DNA of 54,852 bases, taken from NCBI GenBank assembly GCA_965662565.1, contig CBFIHS010000008.1:1-54852 (forward strand), in the 5' to 3' direction. Made by a program: the position numbers and the translations under genes. The stretch's first letter is position 1, and every line of letters begins with the position of its first letter. The stretch comes from UBA5109 sp965662565 (GTDB lineage: Bacteria > Pseudomonadota > Gammaproteobacteria > Pseudomonadales > Pseudohongiellaceae). The notes beneath the pieces are model-generated. The model saw only the letters and a program-made list of their open reading frames with translations, did not search any database and had not been told where the DNA came from. Below, piece after piece: positions 29,843 through 38,012 of this stretch.

Positions 29843-31057
29843 TTAATCAATAAAGTTTATAGAAGTTTCTTGTAGCTGTGTTTGCACCAGAGTGCTCGGA
29901 AGAGGGTTTTCTAGTCTGGTGATAATGACTTTGTCTCCAGCTTCAAATCCATTGCTAATATAAGCATCATTGCCAGTGGTAGTAATGACATCAACTTTTC
30001 TGGAACGCAGACGGTTTTCTTGATCGGCAACCCAAACATAGTCATTTGCTTGCAGAGTGAAGCGAGGGAGAATATAGACATCTTCTAGCAATTTGCCTTG
30101 AATGTCTGCATTGAGGTAAGTGCCTATTCTTAGAGGTTCTTCATGCTCGTTGTTATAGAGATTATAGGGATCTCGGACTTGAACTACGCTATAGAGCATA
30201 CGCGTGCGTGTATCAACAACGCCTTCAGTTCTTGAAAGTCGGCCTGACCAGCTGTATTCACGATCGCCAATAGTACTCGTGAGTTTTACTTCTAATCCTG
30301 CAGAGTAATAGTCGTTTTGGCTGTTATTGTTTGGTGAGTTATCAATACTTGAAGGCAGATCAAGGTATTGAATTTTATTTTCAGGGATTGGCAATCTAAC
30401 TTCGGCGTAATCAATTGCAAAAATTTCAAGTAAAGATGAACCAGTACTGACAAACTGGCCGATATCTGTATTTTTTACCGTTACGATGCCATCGTAAGGA
30501 GCCAGAATCACCGTTTTAGCTAGATCAGCTCGGGATTTCTCAAGGTCAGCCTGAGCGGAAGCCAGCCGAGCTTCTGCTTCTGCTAATTGGGGTTTACGAA
30601 GATATAAATCTTTTGCGCGGATCTGTGCTTGTTGCGTTTCAGACATTCGGTCCCACTCACGCTGAGCGACATCCGCTTGCCCACGTTCTTGCTCTAGGAG
30701 GCTTCGAGCACTAGCAACACTGGATTGGTCTCTGCTGACCGCAGCGCGATAATTTTGATCGTCCAGTTTTAAAAGGACATCTCCTGCATGAAAGAAACCA
30801 CCAGCGACAAATGCTGGTGAAACTTCAATAACTCGACCAGAGACTTCTGAAATGATGTTTGTGCGTGTTCGAGGTTCAACTGTGCCCTGTGAGGATACTT
30901 TTAAGTAGGCATCTTGTTTTTGTGGCACTGCCACTTTAACAAAAATAGAAGGCTCAATAAATTCTTCTTGAGGAGGCGGTTGACGAGAAGAAATTAGCGC
31001 TCCAGTTCCTACTATAGAAGCGATTATGATAATAATTGGAAGTACGATCTTTAACAT
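29843..31057 (-). CDS. RND efflux periplasmic adaptor subunit
   Basis: A 404-residue membrane-fusion protein. An N-terminal hydrophobic segment (VLPIIIIIASIVGTGALI) serves as inner-membrane anchor; it has no lipobox. The lipoyl-like halves are split around a coiled-coil hairpin (SSVASARSLLEQERGQADVAQREW to LAEAEARLASAQADLEKSRADLAKT, residues ~115-190), and VILAPYDGIVTVKNTDIGQFV marks the second lipoyl half. It is the first gene of an adaptor-permease operon. The leader between 31058 and 31234 has a pyrimidine-rich stretch and no clear operator. Confidence 0.92.
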   Translation of the reverse strand: MLKIVLPIIIIIASIVGTGALISSRQPPPQEEFIEPSIFVKVAVPQKQDAYLKVSSQGTVEPRTRTNIISEVSGRVIEVSPAFVAGGFFHAGDVLLKLDDQNYRAAVSRDQSSVASARSLLEQERGQADVAQREWDRMSETQQAQIRAKDLYLRKPQLAEAEARLASAQADLEKSRADLAKTVILAPYDGIVTVKNTDIGQFVSTGSSLLEIFAIDYAEVRLPIPENKIQYLDLPSSIDNSPNNNSQNDYYSAGLEVKLTSTIGDREYSWSGRLSRTEGVVDTRTRMLYSVVQVRDPYNLYNNEHEEPLRIGTYLNADIQGKLLEDVYILPRFTLQANDYVWVADQENRLRSRKVDVITTTGNDAYISNGFEAGDKVIITRLENPLPSTLVQTQLQETSINFID

Positions 31058-31234
31058 GATTTTCTATCTTACTCCTCTTAGACCTCTTGTCCCTTTTATC
31101 TTGTCCTTGTAACCCAGCTTCAACTTCCTCTTTTGGTTTAGTTAAACTCGAAGCAATCAGCATTATAGGCTAATCATTAATGTTAGGGGTATTCATTAAG
31201 TGCAAATAAAAAGAAGATAGCTCTTTGGCAGAGC

Positions 31235-31810
31235 TTAGTGCAGAGCAGGTCGAGACGGGAGCGTTCTAAGAATTGATGCTTCTATGCTTAATAATTCTTC
31301 GAGTCTAGCCGGAATTTTTGATAAATTACAATGTTGCTCTGCCAAGTCTAAAAAGAGTTTGTAGTGACGGCTTTCAGATTCTGTAATCATTGTATAAAAA
31401 CTTTTTAACTGACCTTCGGGTAAAGCTTCTGCAATCATACCGAAACGCTCAGCCCCCCTGGCTTCGACAATGCTGGCTACGAGTAATCTATCCAATAAAT
31501 ACGCTTCAGAGCCTTGGTCCATTGCTTTACGTAATGCATTGACGTAAAGGTCTTTGCTATCGGCGGCTGTTTGTAGTCCACGATCCAAGACTATTTCCAT
31601 GACATCTCTAAAATGACTGAGTTCTTCTAAAGCAAGCGTCATCATGGCTTTTACAAGCTCGGGCCTATCTGGGTAATGCGAGACCATGGACATTGCCATG
31701 CCTGATGCTTTTTTCTCACAGCTGGCATGATCCACTAAAAATTCATCAAAATTATCTAATACCGCTTCCAGCCAGGATCCAGGACTTTTTTCCTTTAGTT
31801 TGAAATACAT
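31235..31810 (-). CDS. miaE: tRNA-(ms2io6A)-hydroxylase MiaE
   Basis: A 191-residue diiron, O2-dependent hydroxylase that converts ms2i6A37 to ms2io6A37 in tRNA. The ferritin-like four-helix bundle has E/H iron ligands in VDHASCEKKASGMAMSMVSH, LALEELSHFRDVME and LVASIVEARGAERFGM / ITESESRHYKLF, as in MiaE. It is 10 bp downstream of the desaturase gene on the same strand, and so is probably cotranscribed with it. The upstream methylthiolation enzyme MiaB is encoded at 13.8 kb. Confidence 0.94.
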   Translation of the reverse strand: MYFKLKEKSPGSWLEAVLDNFDEFLVDHASCEKKASGMAMSMVSHYPDRPELVKAMMTLALEELSHFRDVMEIVLDRGLQTAADSKDLYVNALRKAMDQGSEAYLLDRLLVASIVEARGAERFGMIAEALPEGQLKSFYTMITESESRHYKLFLDLAEQHCNLSKIPARLEELLSIEASILRTLPSRPALH

Positions 31811-31820
31811 GCTTTGGGTC

Positions 31821-32984
31821 TTAGCTTAATTGTACTTGTGGTATGGAGGAAAAGTTTTGCAGTAATTGCTTCCAACTTTTGCGCTGTTGCTTCAAGCGAG
31901 CTTTTAGTTCTTCGTAACGTTGTTGCATAGATTCAAGGTCAAGATCATTATGCAGACTGTCCTGAAGACTCTTTGACTTAAGTTGATACCATTGCTGCTT
32001 TACTTCCGCCCATTTTTGCAAAGACTCTACCAGGGTGTGGTATTCCTCTTCCAATTGGCGGGCCCATTTTGGTGGGTCTAGAAGCTTCTCACATTTGGCT
32101 TGAGCGCTAAGATACTGTGCTTGAACCCTTGTGATTTCCTGTCTCCAGCTTGAGCAAGTGCGCAGATTGGAGGTTAATTTAAGCCATGAACAAGCCTTGA
32201 TTAGCCATTTAGTTGGGTCATAGTGATTCCACTTGGTTCCATTACGGTAATCCCAAGCAAATGTGTGATGATAGTTATGGTAGCCCTCACCAAAGGTGAA
32301 TAGCGCAATAAAGCTGTTGTCTCGTGCGGTTTGTTTGGGGTCATAATTTCTCGAGCCCCACATATGTGCGGCAGAATTAATCAAATAAGTGAAATGTTGG
32401 CTGACAACTAATCGTAAGAAGCCAAGAAGAAAAAGGCTGCCCCAGATGTCACCATGAATATAGCCCAGCAATATCGGTAAGCCGAGATTCATGAGTAAAG
32501 TGAGAGGCAGATAATATTTTTTCTGCCAGACTAAAATAGGGTCCTTAAATAAGTCTTGAGCATTGCTTAGATCGCTTTTAACGCTTTCATAATCTCGAAT
32601 CATCCAACCAAAATGGGAGTACCAAAAGCCTAAGCCTGCGGAATAAGGATCTTTTTCATTGTCATCAACATGTAAATGATGGCGGCGGTGATCCGAGGCC
32701 CAGACTATGCAGTAGTTTTGCAGAGCACATGCTCCTCCCAGGGCAAAAATAAAGCGCAGAATTGGATGCGCCTGATAAGCTTTGTGAGACCATAGCCGAT
32801 GATAGCCTGCGGTTATGGACATTTCACAAAAAGTCAGCAAAATTAAAAACCAAAGCCATTCATAAGCATCGTAACCATAAGTTAAGCCATACCAAGGCAC
32901 TAGGGTTAAAGCGACTAATACCGGCAGACCTAATACGAGTAGGTTTAGCCAAATGATAGGTGTTTTTTTTGAAGAAGAGTGCAT
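31821..32984 (-). CDS. Acyl-CoA (delta-9 type) fatty-acid desaturase with coiled-coil tail
   Basis: A 387-residue membrane diiron desaturase that introduces a double bond into acyl chains. Histidine boxes are HRLWSH near residue 62, HRRHH near 98 and the EGYHNYHH pair near 233. Four hydrophobic segments fit the fold. After the last box, about 110 extra residues (roughly 275-387) are rich in charged residues and heptads (LEEEYHTLVESLQKWAEVK, LKARLKQQRKSWKQLL), an unusual tail that resembles a coiled coil. It is the first gene of a probable desaturase-miaE operon, divergent from slyX by 84 bp. Confidence 0.9.
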   Translation of the reverse strand: MHSSSKKTPIIWLNLLVLGLPVLVALTLVPWYGLTYGYDAYEWLWFLILLTFCEMSITAGYHRLWSHKAYQAHPILRFIFALGGACALQNYCIVWASDHRRHHLHVDDNEKDPYSAGLGFWYSHFGWMIRDYESVKSDLSNAQDLFKDPILVWQKKYYLPLTLLMNLGLPILLGYIHGDIWGSLFLLGFLRLVVSQHFTYLINSAAHMWGSRNYDPKQTARDNSFIALFTFGEGYHNYHHTFAWDYRNGTKWNHYDPTKWLIKACSWLKLTSNLRTCSSWRQEITRVQAQYLSAQAKCEKLLDPPKWARQLEEEYHTLVESLQKWAEVKQQWYQLKSKSLQDSLHNDLDLESMQQRYEELKARLKQQRKSWKQLLQNFSSIPQVQLS

Positions 32985-33068
32985 TATGACCTCGTAGTCG
33001 TGTTTTAATTCTATTGAGAATTATTAAATAAAAAATGACCACTAGTAAAATTTATTTAAAGAGTATTT

Positions 33069-33269
33069 ATGCAAGAAGAAATCATTGATCTACAAAGTAA
33101 GCTTGCTTTCCAAGAGCAAACCATTAACCAGTTAAATGATGTGCTCACAAGTCAGCAACGTCAGATTGATCGCTTGCAACTGCAGTTGAGCATACTACAG
33201 GACAGATTTGAAGAAATCCAAGAAGCTCCTAGTGCTTTGGCGCAAGACGAAAAACCGCCTCACTATTAA
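33069..33269 (+). CDS. slyX: SlyX family protein
   Basis: A 66-residue cytosolic coiled coil with the SlyX pattern: IIDLQSKLAFQEQTINQLNDVLTSQQ, then RLQLQLSILQDRF and a proline-rich tail ending KPPHY. The biochemical role is unknown. The TAA stop lies inside the first part of a 10-bp tandem repeat (33267-33310), so the repeat has expanded directly at the end of the gene. It is divergent from the desaturase gene. Confidence 0.86.
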   Translation: MQEEIIDLQSKLAFQEQTINQLNDVLTSQQRQIDRLQLQLSILQDRFEEIQEAPSALAQDEKPPHY

Positions 33270-33270
33270 G

Positions 33271-33310
33271 CAGGATTAAGCAGGATTAAGCAGGATTAAG
33301 CAGGATTAAT
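33271..33310. repeat. 10-bp tandem repeat, four units
   Basis: Four units of caggattaag (last one caggattaat) run directly after the slyX stop codon, which shares the preceding attaag with the same pattern. The array is a perfect head-to-tail repeat with no spacers. Confidence 0.96.
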
Positions 33311-33319
33311 TAGACTGAA

Positions 33320-33349
33320 GAGCACTGTATTTTATAAAGTACAGTGCTC
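33320..33349. terminator. Hairpin between convergent slyX and the cold-shock-domain gene
   Basis: Perfect 10-bp inverted repeat gagcactgta / tacagtgctc (33320-33329 and 33340-33349) with an AT-rich loop that can extend the stem. It lies between convergent genes and is symmetrical, so could end transcripts in both directions, but no clear U-run follows on either side. Confidence 0.5.
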
Positions 33350-33434
33350 AACCAATTAAAGGCGATAATCGGGTGTGTAATGACCAGAGAGTTATAGAAA
33401 GTAGAGCGATTACAAGAAGCGCCTAATATATCTA

Positions 33435-33863
33435 TTACTTAATGAGGTTAACTTCTTCAGCCTGTAGGCCTTTATCACCATTAGTAACGACGAAATCTAC
33501 TTTTTGCCCTTGTTGCAGAACTCTGTGCCCCTTGCCCTCGATTGATCTAAAATGCACAAATATGTCCTCGCCACTTTCCCTAGTGACAAAGCCATAGCCT
33601 TTACTAGCGCTGAACCATTTAACGGATCCTGTTTCTTTTGGACCAAGCTTGCTTTTGCGAGGAGTTTTTGCGTGTTTTGGCTTTTTAGCTTTTGGTTCAC
33701 TAGGTGGGCGTATAACCCAGAAGGTTGTTAGACTGCCGCTGATTAATGCTATCAAGAAGTAAGCGAGAAGAGATGGAAAAATGGCCTCGATATTGATAAA
33801 AAAAGCCAGAAGGCTAAGTACTACGGCAACGATAAAAGATGCTAGAAAAATTTTAGTATTCAT
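33435..33863 (-). CDS. Membrane-anchored cold shock domain protein
   Basis: A 142-residue protein combining two N-terminal transmembrane helices (residues ~5-27 and ~30-52), a basic linker (KAKKPKHAKTPRKSKLGPKE) and a C-terminal cold shock domain (residues ~76-142). The domain keeps RNP1 (KGYGFV, usual KGFGFI) and RNP2 (DIFVHFRSI), so nucleic-acid binding is expected. The membrane anchor places it at the cytoplasmic face of the inner membrane. Its role is inferred only: it might bring RNA to the membrane. It converges on slyX; a hairpin (33320-33349) lies between. Confidence 0.83.
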   Translation of the reverse strand: MNTKIFLASFIVAVVLSLLAFFINIEAIFPSLLAYFLIALISGSLTTFWVIRPPSEPKAKKPKHAKTPRKSKLGPKETGSVKWFSASKGYGFVTRESGEDIFVHFRSIEGKGHRVLQQGQKVDFVVTNGDKGLQAEEVNLIK

Positions 33864-34052
33864 GAAGTCTCATATTTATTCAAAAAAATGTGTCACTTTA
33901 TATGCCAAAAAAACAGGCTAAAAGTAGGTCAATAGTTAATCGATATCCTTACAAAAATCGTGCAATGGAAAGAATTAGAAAATGCACCGATTTAGCGCAT
34001 CGATAGTAACATTAAACACTGAATAGGTTAAAGTTTTTGGAATCCTCTATGC

Positions 34053-34058
34053 TAGAAT
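34053..34058 (+). promoter_or_regulatory. Possible extended -10 element before efpL
   Basis: The sequence tatgctagaat has the TG at the extended -10 position followed by TAGAAT (one mismatch to TATAAT), 65 bp before the efpL start. No good -35 hexamer is visible at 16-18 bp, which is acceptable for extended -10 promoters. Confidence 0.4.
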
Positions 34059-34122
34059 TCTGCGCTATTCAGCAAGTACGAATAACAAAATATCTAGCCC
34101 TAAACTCAGGAGTAAAACCCAG

Positions 34123-34689
34123 ATGCCCAAAGCAAGTGAACTAAAAAAAAGCATGGTCGTTGAAATAAATGGTATTCCACATGCCGTTAAGCAGTTGGAA
34201 GCCAAGAGTCCATCATCTCGCGGAGCATCGACTCTTTATAAAGTGAGGTTTACCAATCTCCTCAGTAAACAAAAGCTCGATGAGTCCTATAAAGGCGATG
34301 ATCAGCTCCAAGAAGCGGATTGCGTCAGGGCCCCCGTACAGTTTTCTTATCAAGACGGTGATAACTATATTTTCATGAATTCAGAAGATTACAGCCAATA
34401 CGAGATTGCTGCTGATGAACTGGAAGACGAAATTGGCTACATTACTGAGGGGCTTGAAGGGATGATCGCTCTCTTGTCGGAAGATAAAGTGCTCAGTATA
34501 GAATTGCCACAGTCAGTTAATATGGAAGTTGTTGATACCCCGCCAGCGATCAAAGGCGCTTCAGCTTCGGCAAGAACTAAAACCGCAACCCTTGCAACAG
34601 GCCTGGAAGTGCAAGTTCCTGAGTATTTGGAGCAGGGCGAGATCATTAAGGTTAATACTCAGACTGGAAAGTTTATGTCTCGAGCTTAA
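34123..34689 (+). CDS. yeiP: Elongation factor P-like protein EfpL (YeiP)
   Basis: A 188-residue EF-P paralogue that relieves ribosome stalling. The three-domain KOW/OB/OB layout is visible. The tip loop reads SPSSRGASTLYK, with an arginine in place of the modifiable lysine of EF-P, which marks the EfpL/YeiP group that acts without the EpmA-type modification. The C-terminal domain carries VQVPEYLEQGEIIKVNTQTGKFMSRA. An AGGAG site is 10 bp before the ATG. The 3' spacer to valS contains a directly repeated 72-bp element. Confidence 0.94.
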   Translation: MPKASELKKSMVVEINGIPHAVKQLEAKSPSSRGASTLYKVRFTNLLSKQKLDESYKGDDQLQEADCVRAPVQFSYQDGDNYIFMNSEDYSQYEIAADELEDEIGYITEGLEGMIALLSEDKVLSIELPQSVNMEVVDTPPAIKGASASARTKTATLATGLEVQVPEYLEQGEIIKVNTQTGKFMSRA

Positions 34690-34698
34690 TCTTAGCTA

Positions 34699-34899
34699 TT
34701 GCGCTCGCCAATACTTCGTTAAAAATAAATTCAATTCAGTTGCTTACTCATCATGTAAGCGCCTTCATTAAATTAATTTTTGCCTCGTCTTGGCTTTGCT
34801 CATAACGCTAAGATGTCATATAGGTAGTTGCGCTCGCCAATACTTCGTTAAAAATAAATTTAACTTTGTAGTCTAAAAAATAGCGTAAGCGCCTTTTAT
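34699..34899. repeat. Direct repeat of ~72 bp, two copies
   Basis: Copies at 34699-34770 and 34828-34899 both start ttgcgctcgccaatac (with a 32-bp identical run through aaataaatt) and both end around gtaagcgcctt. Between these ends the sequences diverge. The pair fills most of the 219 bp between the convergent ends of efpL and valS. Confidence 0.88.
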
Positions 34900-34908
34900 T
34901 GAGAAGTA

Positions 34909-37692
34909 CTAAAGGTTCTTAATTTTTTCTAATTGTTCTTGGAGTTGAGTCAGTGAACTTTGCGCTGCACTTAACTTCTCTTTTTCTTTGTTAACAACTT
35001 CGGCTGGCGCATTGGCAACAAATTTTTGATTGTTGAGTTTGCCAGAAAGTTTGTTTATTTCTTTTTCCAGCTTATCAATTTCTTTATTCAATCTAGTCAG
35101 TTCTGCATCCAAATCGATCAGTCCTGCCATAGGCACTAATACTTCCATGGAGCCTACTAATTGAGTAGAGGAAAGCGGGGCATCAGTGGAATCATCTAAC
35201 CATTCTATTGATTCAAGCTTGGCCAATTTACTTAGGAATTGACTATTGGCTTCAAGAAAAGCTTTATCCTGATCTTGCCCTTTGGTCAGAATCACCGGAA
35301 TGGCTTTGGCCGGAGAAATATTCATTTCGCCACGAATATTCCTGATGGCGATAATGACGCCTTTGACCCATTCAATTTCTGCATCAACACTTTCCGAGAT
35401 AACTGAGTTATCTAGTTCAGGATAAGGTTGCAGCATAATTGATTCGCCTTCTATGCTGAGCATCGGAGCAACTTTTTGCCAAATCTCTTCGGTAATAAAA
35501 GGCAAGAAAGGGTGAGCCAGTCTAAGGCTTTGTTCAAGTATGCTTATCAAGGTATAGCGAGTGGCATTTTTTTGGGCTTCAGATGAGTTTTCATCCCACA
35601 GTACAGGCTTGGAAAGTTCTAAATACCAGTCACAATATTCATTCCAGAAAAAGTCATAGATAGCCTGACTCACTAAATCAAAACGGTAAGTTTCCATGCC
35701 TTGAGTGACTTTCTTTAAGGTGTTTTGAAAGCGTGACTGTATCCATAAGTCTGCCTGAGAATAGTCACTGAGTTGTTCCGGTTTAACGGGAGTTTGCTCT
35801 TCGGTATTCATCATGACATAACGTGAAGCATTCCAGATTTTGTTGCAGAAGTTTCTGAAACCTTCCATGCGTCCCATGTCAAAATTAATATCGCGCCCAG
35901 TACTGGCTAAGGAATAAAAAGTGTAGCGCAGGGCATCTGTACCATGAGCCGCAATACCATCTGGGTAATTTTTTCGCGTGGCTTTTTCTATCTTTTGTGC
36001 CAGCTGAGGCTGCATCATGCTATTGGTTTGTTTCGCCAATAGAGAGTCCAAATCAATACCGTCGATCAAGTCGATAGGGTCTAGAATATTACCTTTAGAC
36101 TTGGACATTTTTTGTCCTTCGCTGTCGCGAATCAGTCCAGTAATATAAATTTTACGGAAAGGAATTTGACCAGTGAATTTCATGGTCATCATAATCATTC
36201 TGGCAACCCAGAAGAAAATAATGTCAAAGCCGGTTACCAGTACATCTGTAGGATGAAAAGTTTTTAATTCTTCGGTGTCTTCAGGCCAGCCTAGAGTAGA
36301 GAAGGTCCATAAGGCAGAAGAGAACCATGTGTCTAGGACATCAGGGTCTTGCATTAGTTCGAGTTCACTGGACAGTTTGTATTTTTCTCTTACTGCGGCT
36401 TCATTATGACCAACGTAAATATTACCTTCATTGTCGTACCAGGCAGGAATACGATGTCCCCACCAGAGTTGGCGACTGATACACCAGTCCTGAATATCGC
36501 GCATCCAGGAGAAATAGGTGTTTTCCCAGTTCTTGGGGACAAACTCGATATCACCATTCTCAACTGCGGCTATGGCTGGTTTGGCCAATTCTTCAATAGC
36601 CACATACCATTGATTAGTCAGGTAAGGCTCGATTACGACGCCACTACGATCACCGCGAGGTACTTTCAATTTATGCGGTTCTATTTTTTCAAGTAAGCCA
36701 GCGGCTTCCATGTCTTCAACAAGTTGTTTGCGGGCATCGAAACGATCCATGCCTTGATAAGCAGCAGGAGCATTTTCGTTAATAGCCGCATCGTCAGTGA
36801 GGATGTTTATCATGGGAAGATCATGACGTTTGCCAACTTCATAGTCATTGTAGTCATGGGCCGGTGTGATTTTTACACAACCGGTTCCAAATTCTGGGTC
36901 AACATATTCATCGGCAATAATTGGAATTTGACGATTGCAAAGAGGCAGTTCTACTTTTTTGCCAATCAAGTCTTTGAAGCGTTCATCATCCGGATGTACT
37001 GCAAGTGCACTATCACCTAAAAGAGTTTCAGGACGTGTGGTGGCAATAACGATATGGTCTTTACCATCTGCGGTTAAGGTGCCATCAGCAAGCGGATAGC
37101 GGAAATACCAAAATGAACCATTTTCTTCTTCGTTGATGACTTCAAGATCCGAAATCGCCGTATGAAGTTTTGGATCCCAGTTTACTAAGCGGTTCCCACG
37201 GTAAATTAAACCTTCGTCATAGAGTCTAATGAACACTTCTTCAACGGCGGCTGAAAGGCCTTCATCCATAGTGAAGCGTTCACGCTCCCAATCAACTGAA
37301 ACGCCTAAGCGGCGCATTTGACGGGTAATGGTATCGCCGGATTCTTGTTTCCAGTCCCAGACTTTATCAATAAATTTTTCTCGACCGAGATCATGCTTGG
37401 TTAGACCATCGGCTTGCAGTTGTCTCTCGACTACCATCTGAGTAGCGATGCCGGCATGGTCTGTTCCAACTTGCCAAAGTGTATTCTTACCCAACATACG
37501 CTGATAGCGTGTCATGGCATCCATAATGGATTGCTGAAAGCCATGCCCCATGTGCAAACTGCCAGTCACATTGGGTGGCGGGATCATGATGCAGTAGGCC
37601 TCGCCTTGACCAGAAGGGGTGAAATAACCACGCTCTTCCCAGGTCTTATACCAGGAAGCTTCAATTTGCTGGGGTTGGTAGGTTTTATCCAT
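34909..37692 (-). CDS. valS: Valyl-tRNA synthetase
   Basis: A 927-residue class Ia synthetase that charges tRNA-Val. The HIGH motif is HMGHG within PPPNVTGSLHMGHGFQQ at about residue 45, the editing domain has TTRPETLLGDSALAVHP, and the KMSKS motif is in GQKMSKSKGNILDP near residue 528. The C-terminal ~70 residues form the usual valS coiled coil (NKEIDKLEKEINKLSGKL). The gene is monocistronic. Length and motif spacing are normal for bacteria. Confidence 0.97.
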   Translation of the reverse strand: MDKTYQPQQIEASWYKTWEERGYFTPSGQGEAYCIMIPPPNVTGSLHMGHGFQQSIMDAMTRYQRMLGKNTLWQVGTDHAGIATQMVVERQLQADGLTKHDLGREKFIDKVWDWKQESGDTITRQMRRLGVSVDWERERFTMDEGLSAAVEEVFIRLYDEGLIYRGNRLVNWDPKLHTAISDLEVINEEENGSFWYFRYPLADGTLTADGKDHIVIATTRPETLLGDSALAVHPDDERFKDLIGKKVELPLCNRQIPIIADEYVDPEFGTGCVKITPAHDYNDYEVGKRHDLPMINILTDDAAINENAPAAYQGMDRFDARKQLVEDMEAAGLLEKIEPHKLKVPRGDRSGVVIEPYLTNQWYVAIEELAKPAIAAVENGDIEFVPKNWENTYFSWMRDIQDWCISRQLWWGHRIPAWYDNEGNIYVGHNEAAVREKYKLSSELELMQDPDVLDTWFSSALWTFSTLGWPEDTEELKTFHPTDVLVTGFDIIFFWVARMIMMTMKFTGQIPFRKIYITGLIRDSEGQKMSKSKGNILDPIDLIDGIDLDSLLAKQTNSMMQPQLAQKIEKATRKNYPDGIAAHGTDALRYTFYSLASTGRDINFDMGRMEGFRNFCNKIWNASRYVMMNTEEQTPVKPEQLSDYSQADLWIQSRFQNTLKKVTQGMETYRFDLVSQAIYDFFWNEYCDWYLELSKPVLWDENSSEAQKNATRYTLISILEQSLRLAHPFLPFITEEIWQKVAPMLSIEGESIMLQPYPELDNSVISESVDAEIEWVKGVIIAIRNIRGEMNISPAKAIPVILTKGQDQDKAFLEANSQFLSKLAKLESIEWLDDSTDAPLSSTQLVGSMEVLVPMAGLIDLDAELTRLNKEIDKLEKEINKLSGKLNNQKFVANAPAEVVNKEKEKLSAAQSSLTQLQEQLEKIKNL

Positions 37693-38012
37693 TACTGCTT
37701 ACGGCTCGTGAGAAAGCCGCACATTATAGCGGGTTGCTTAGGTGACCCCAAGCAAATAAGGGTGACAATCAGAAATAAGAATCAAGTATAAGCACCATAC
37801 TGCTTAAAGGAATAAGTCATAGTAGACAAAGGGTTTCCTTATGCATCAGGCAAGGATAAGCAACTTCCTCAGGTCAGAGCTCCACTTGGACTGCCGCAAT
37901 ATATAGATAAAGTTAATATGAGAAGCACGAAGGTTTTACCTGATTGACGGAATTTGTCATGATAAGGAATTCACAAACTGGCCCTGCTTGAGAAACAGCT
38001 AGAGGAATAATA
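37693..38012. other. 320-bp spacer between valS and the accessory region
   Basis: It should contain the divergent promoters of valS and the NHL-type gene. I could not assign -35/-10 boxes with confidence. It has no hairpin or repeat of note. The base composition changes to clearly more GC-rich at the downstream gene. Confidence 0.5.

Noticed and set aside
30954..31163. Minus-strand ORF rich in Lys, Arg and Asp near the RND adaptor start
   Set aside because: It overlaps the adaptor start in another frame and is low-complexity; no support for a gene.
33271..33310. Possible CRISPR-type array
   Set aside because: The units are only 10 bp and adjacent with no spacers, and no cas gene is present; it is a simple tandem repeat.
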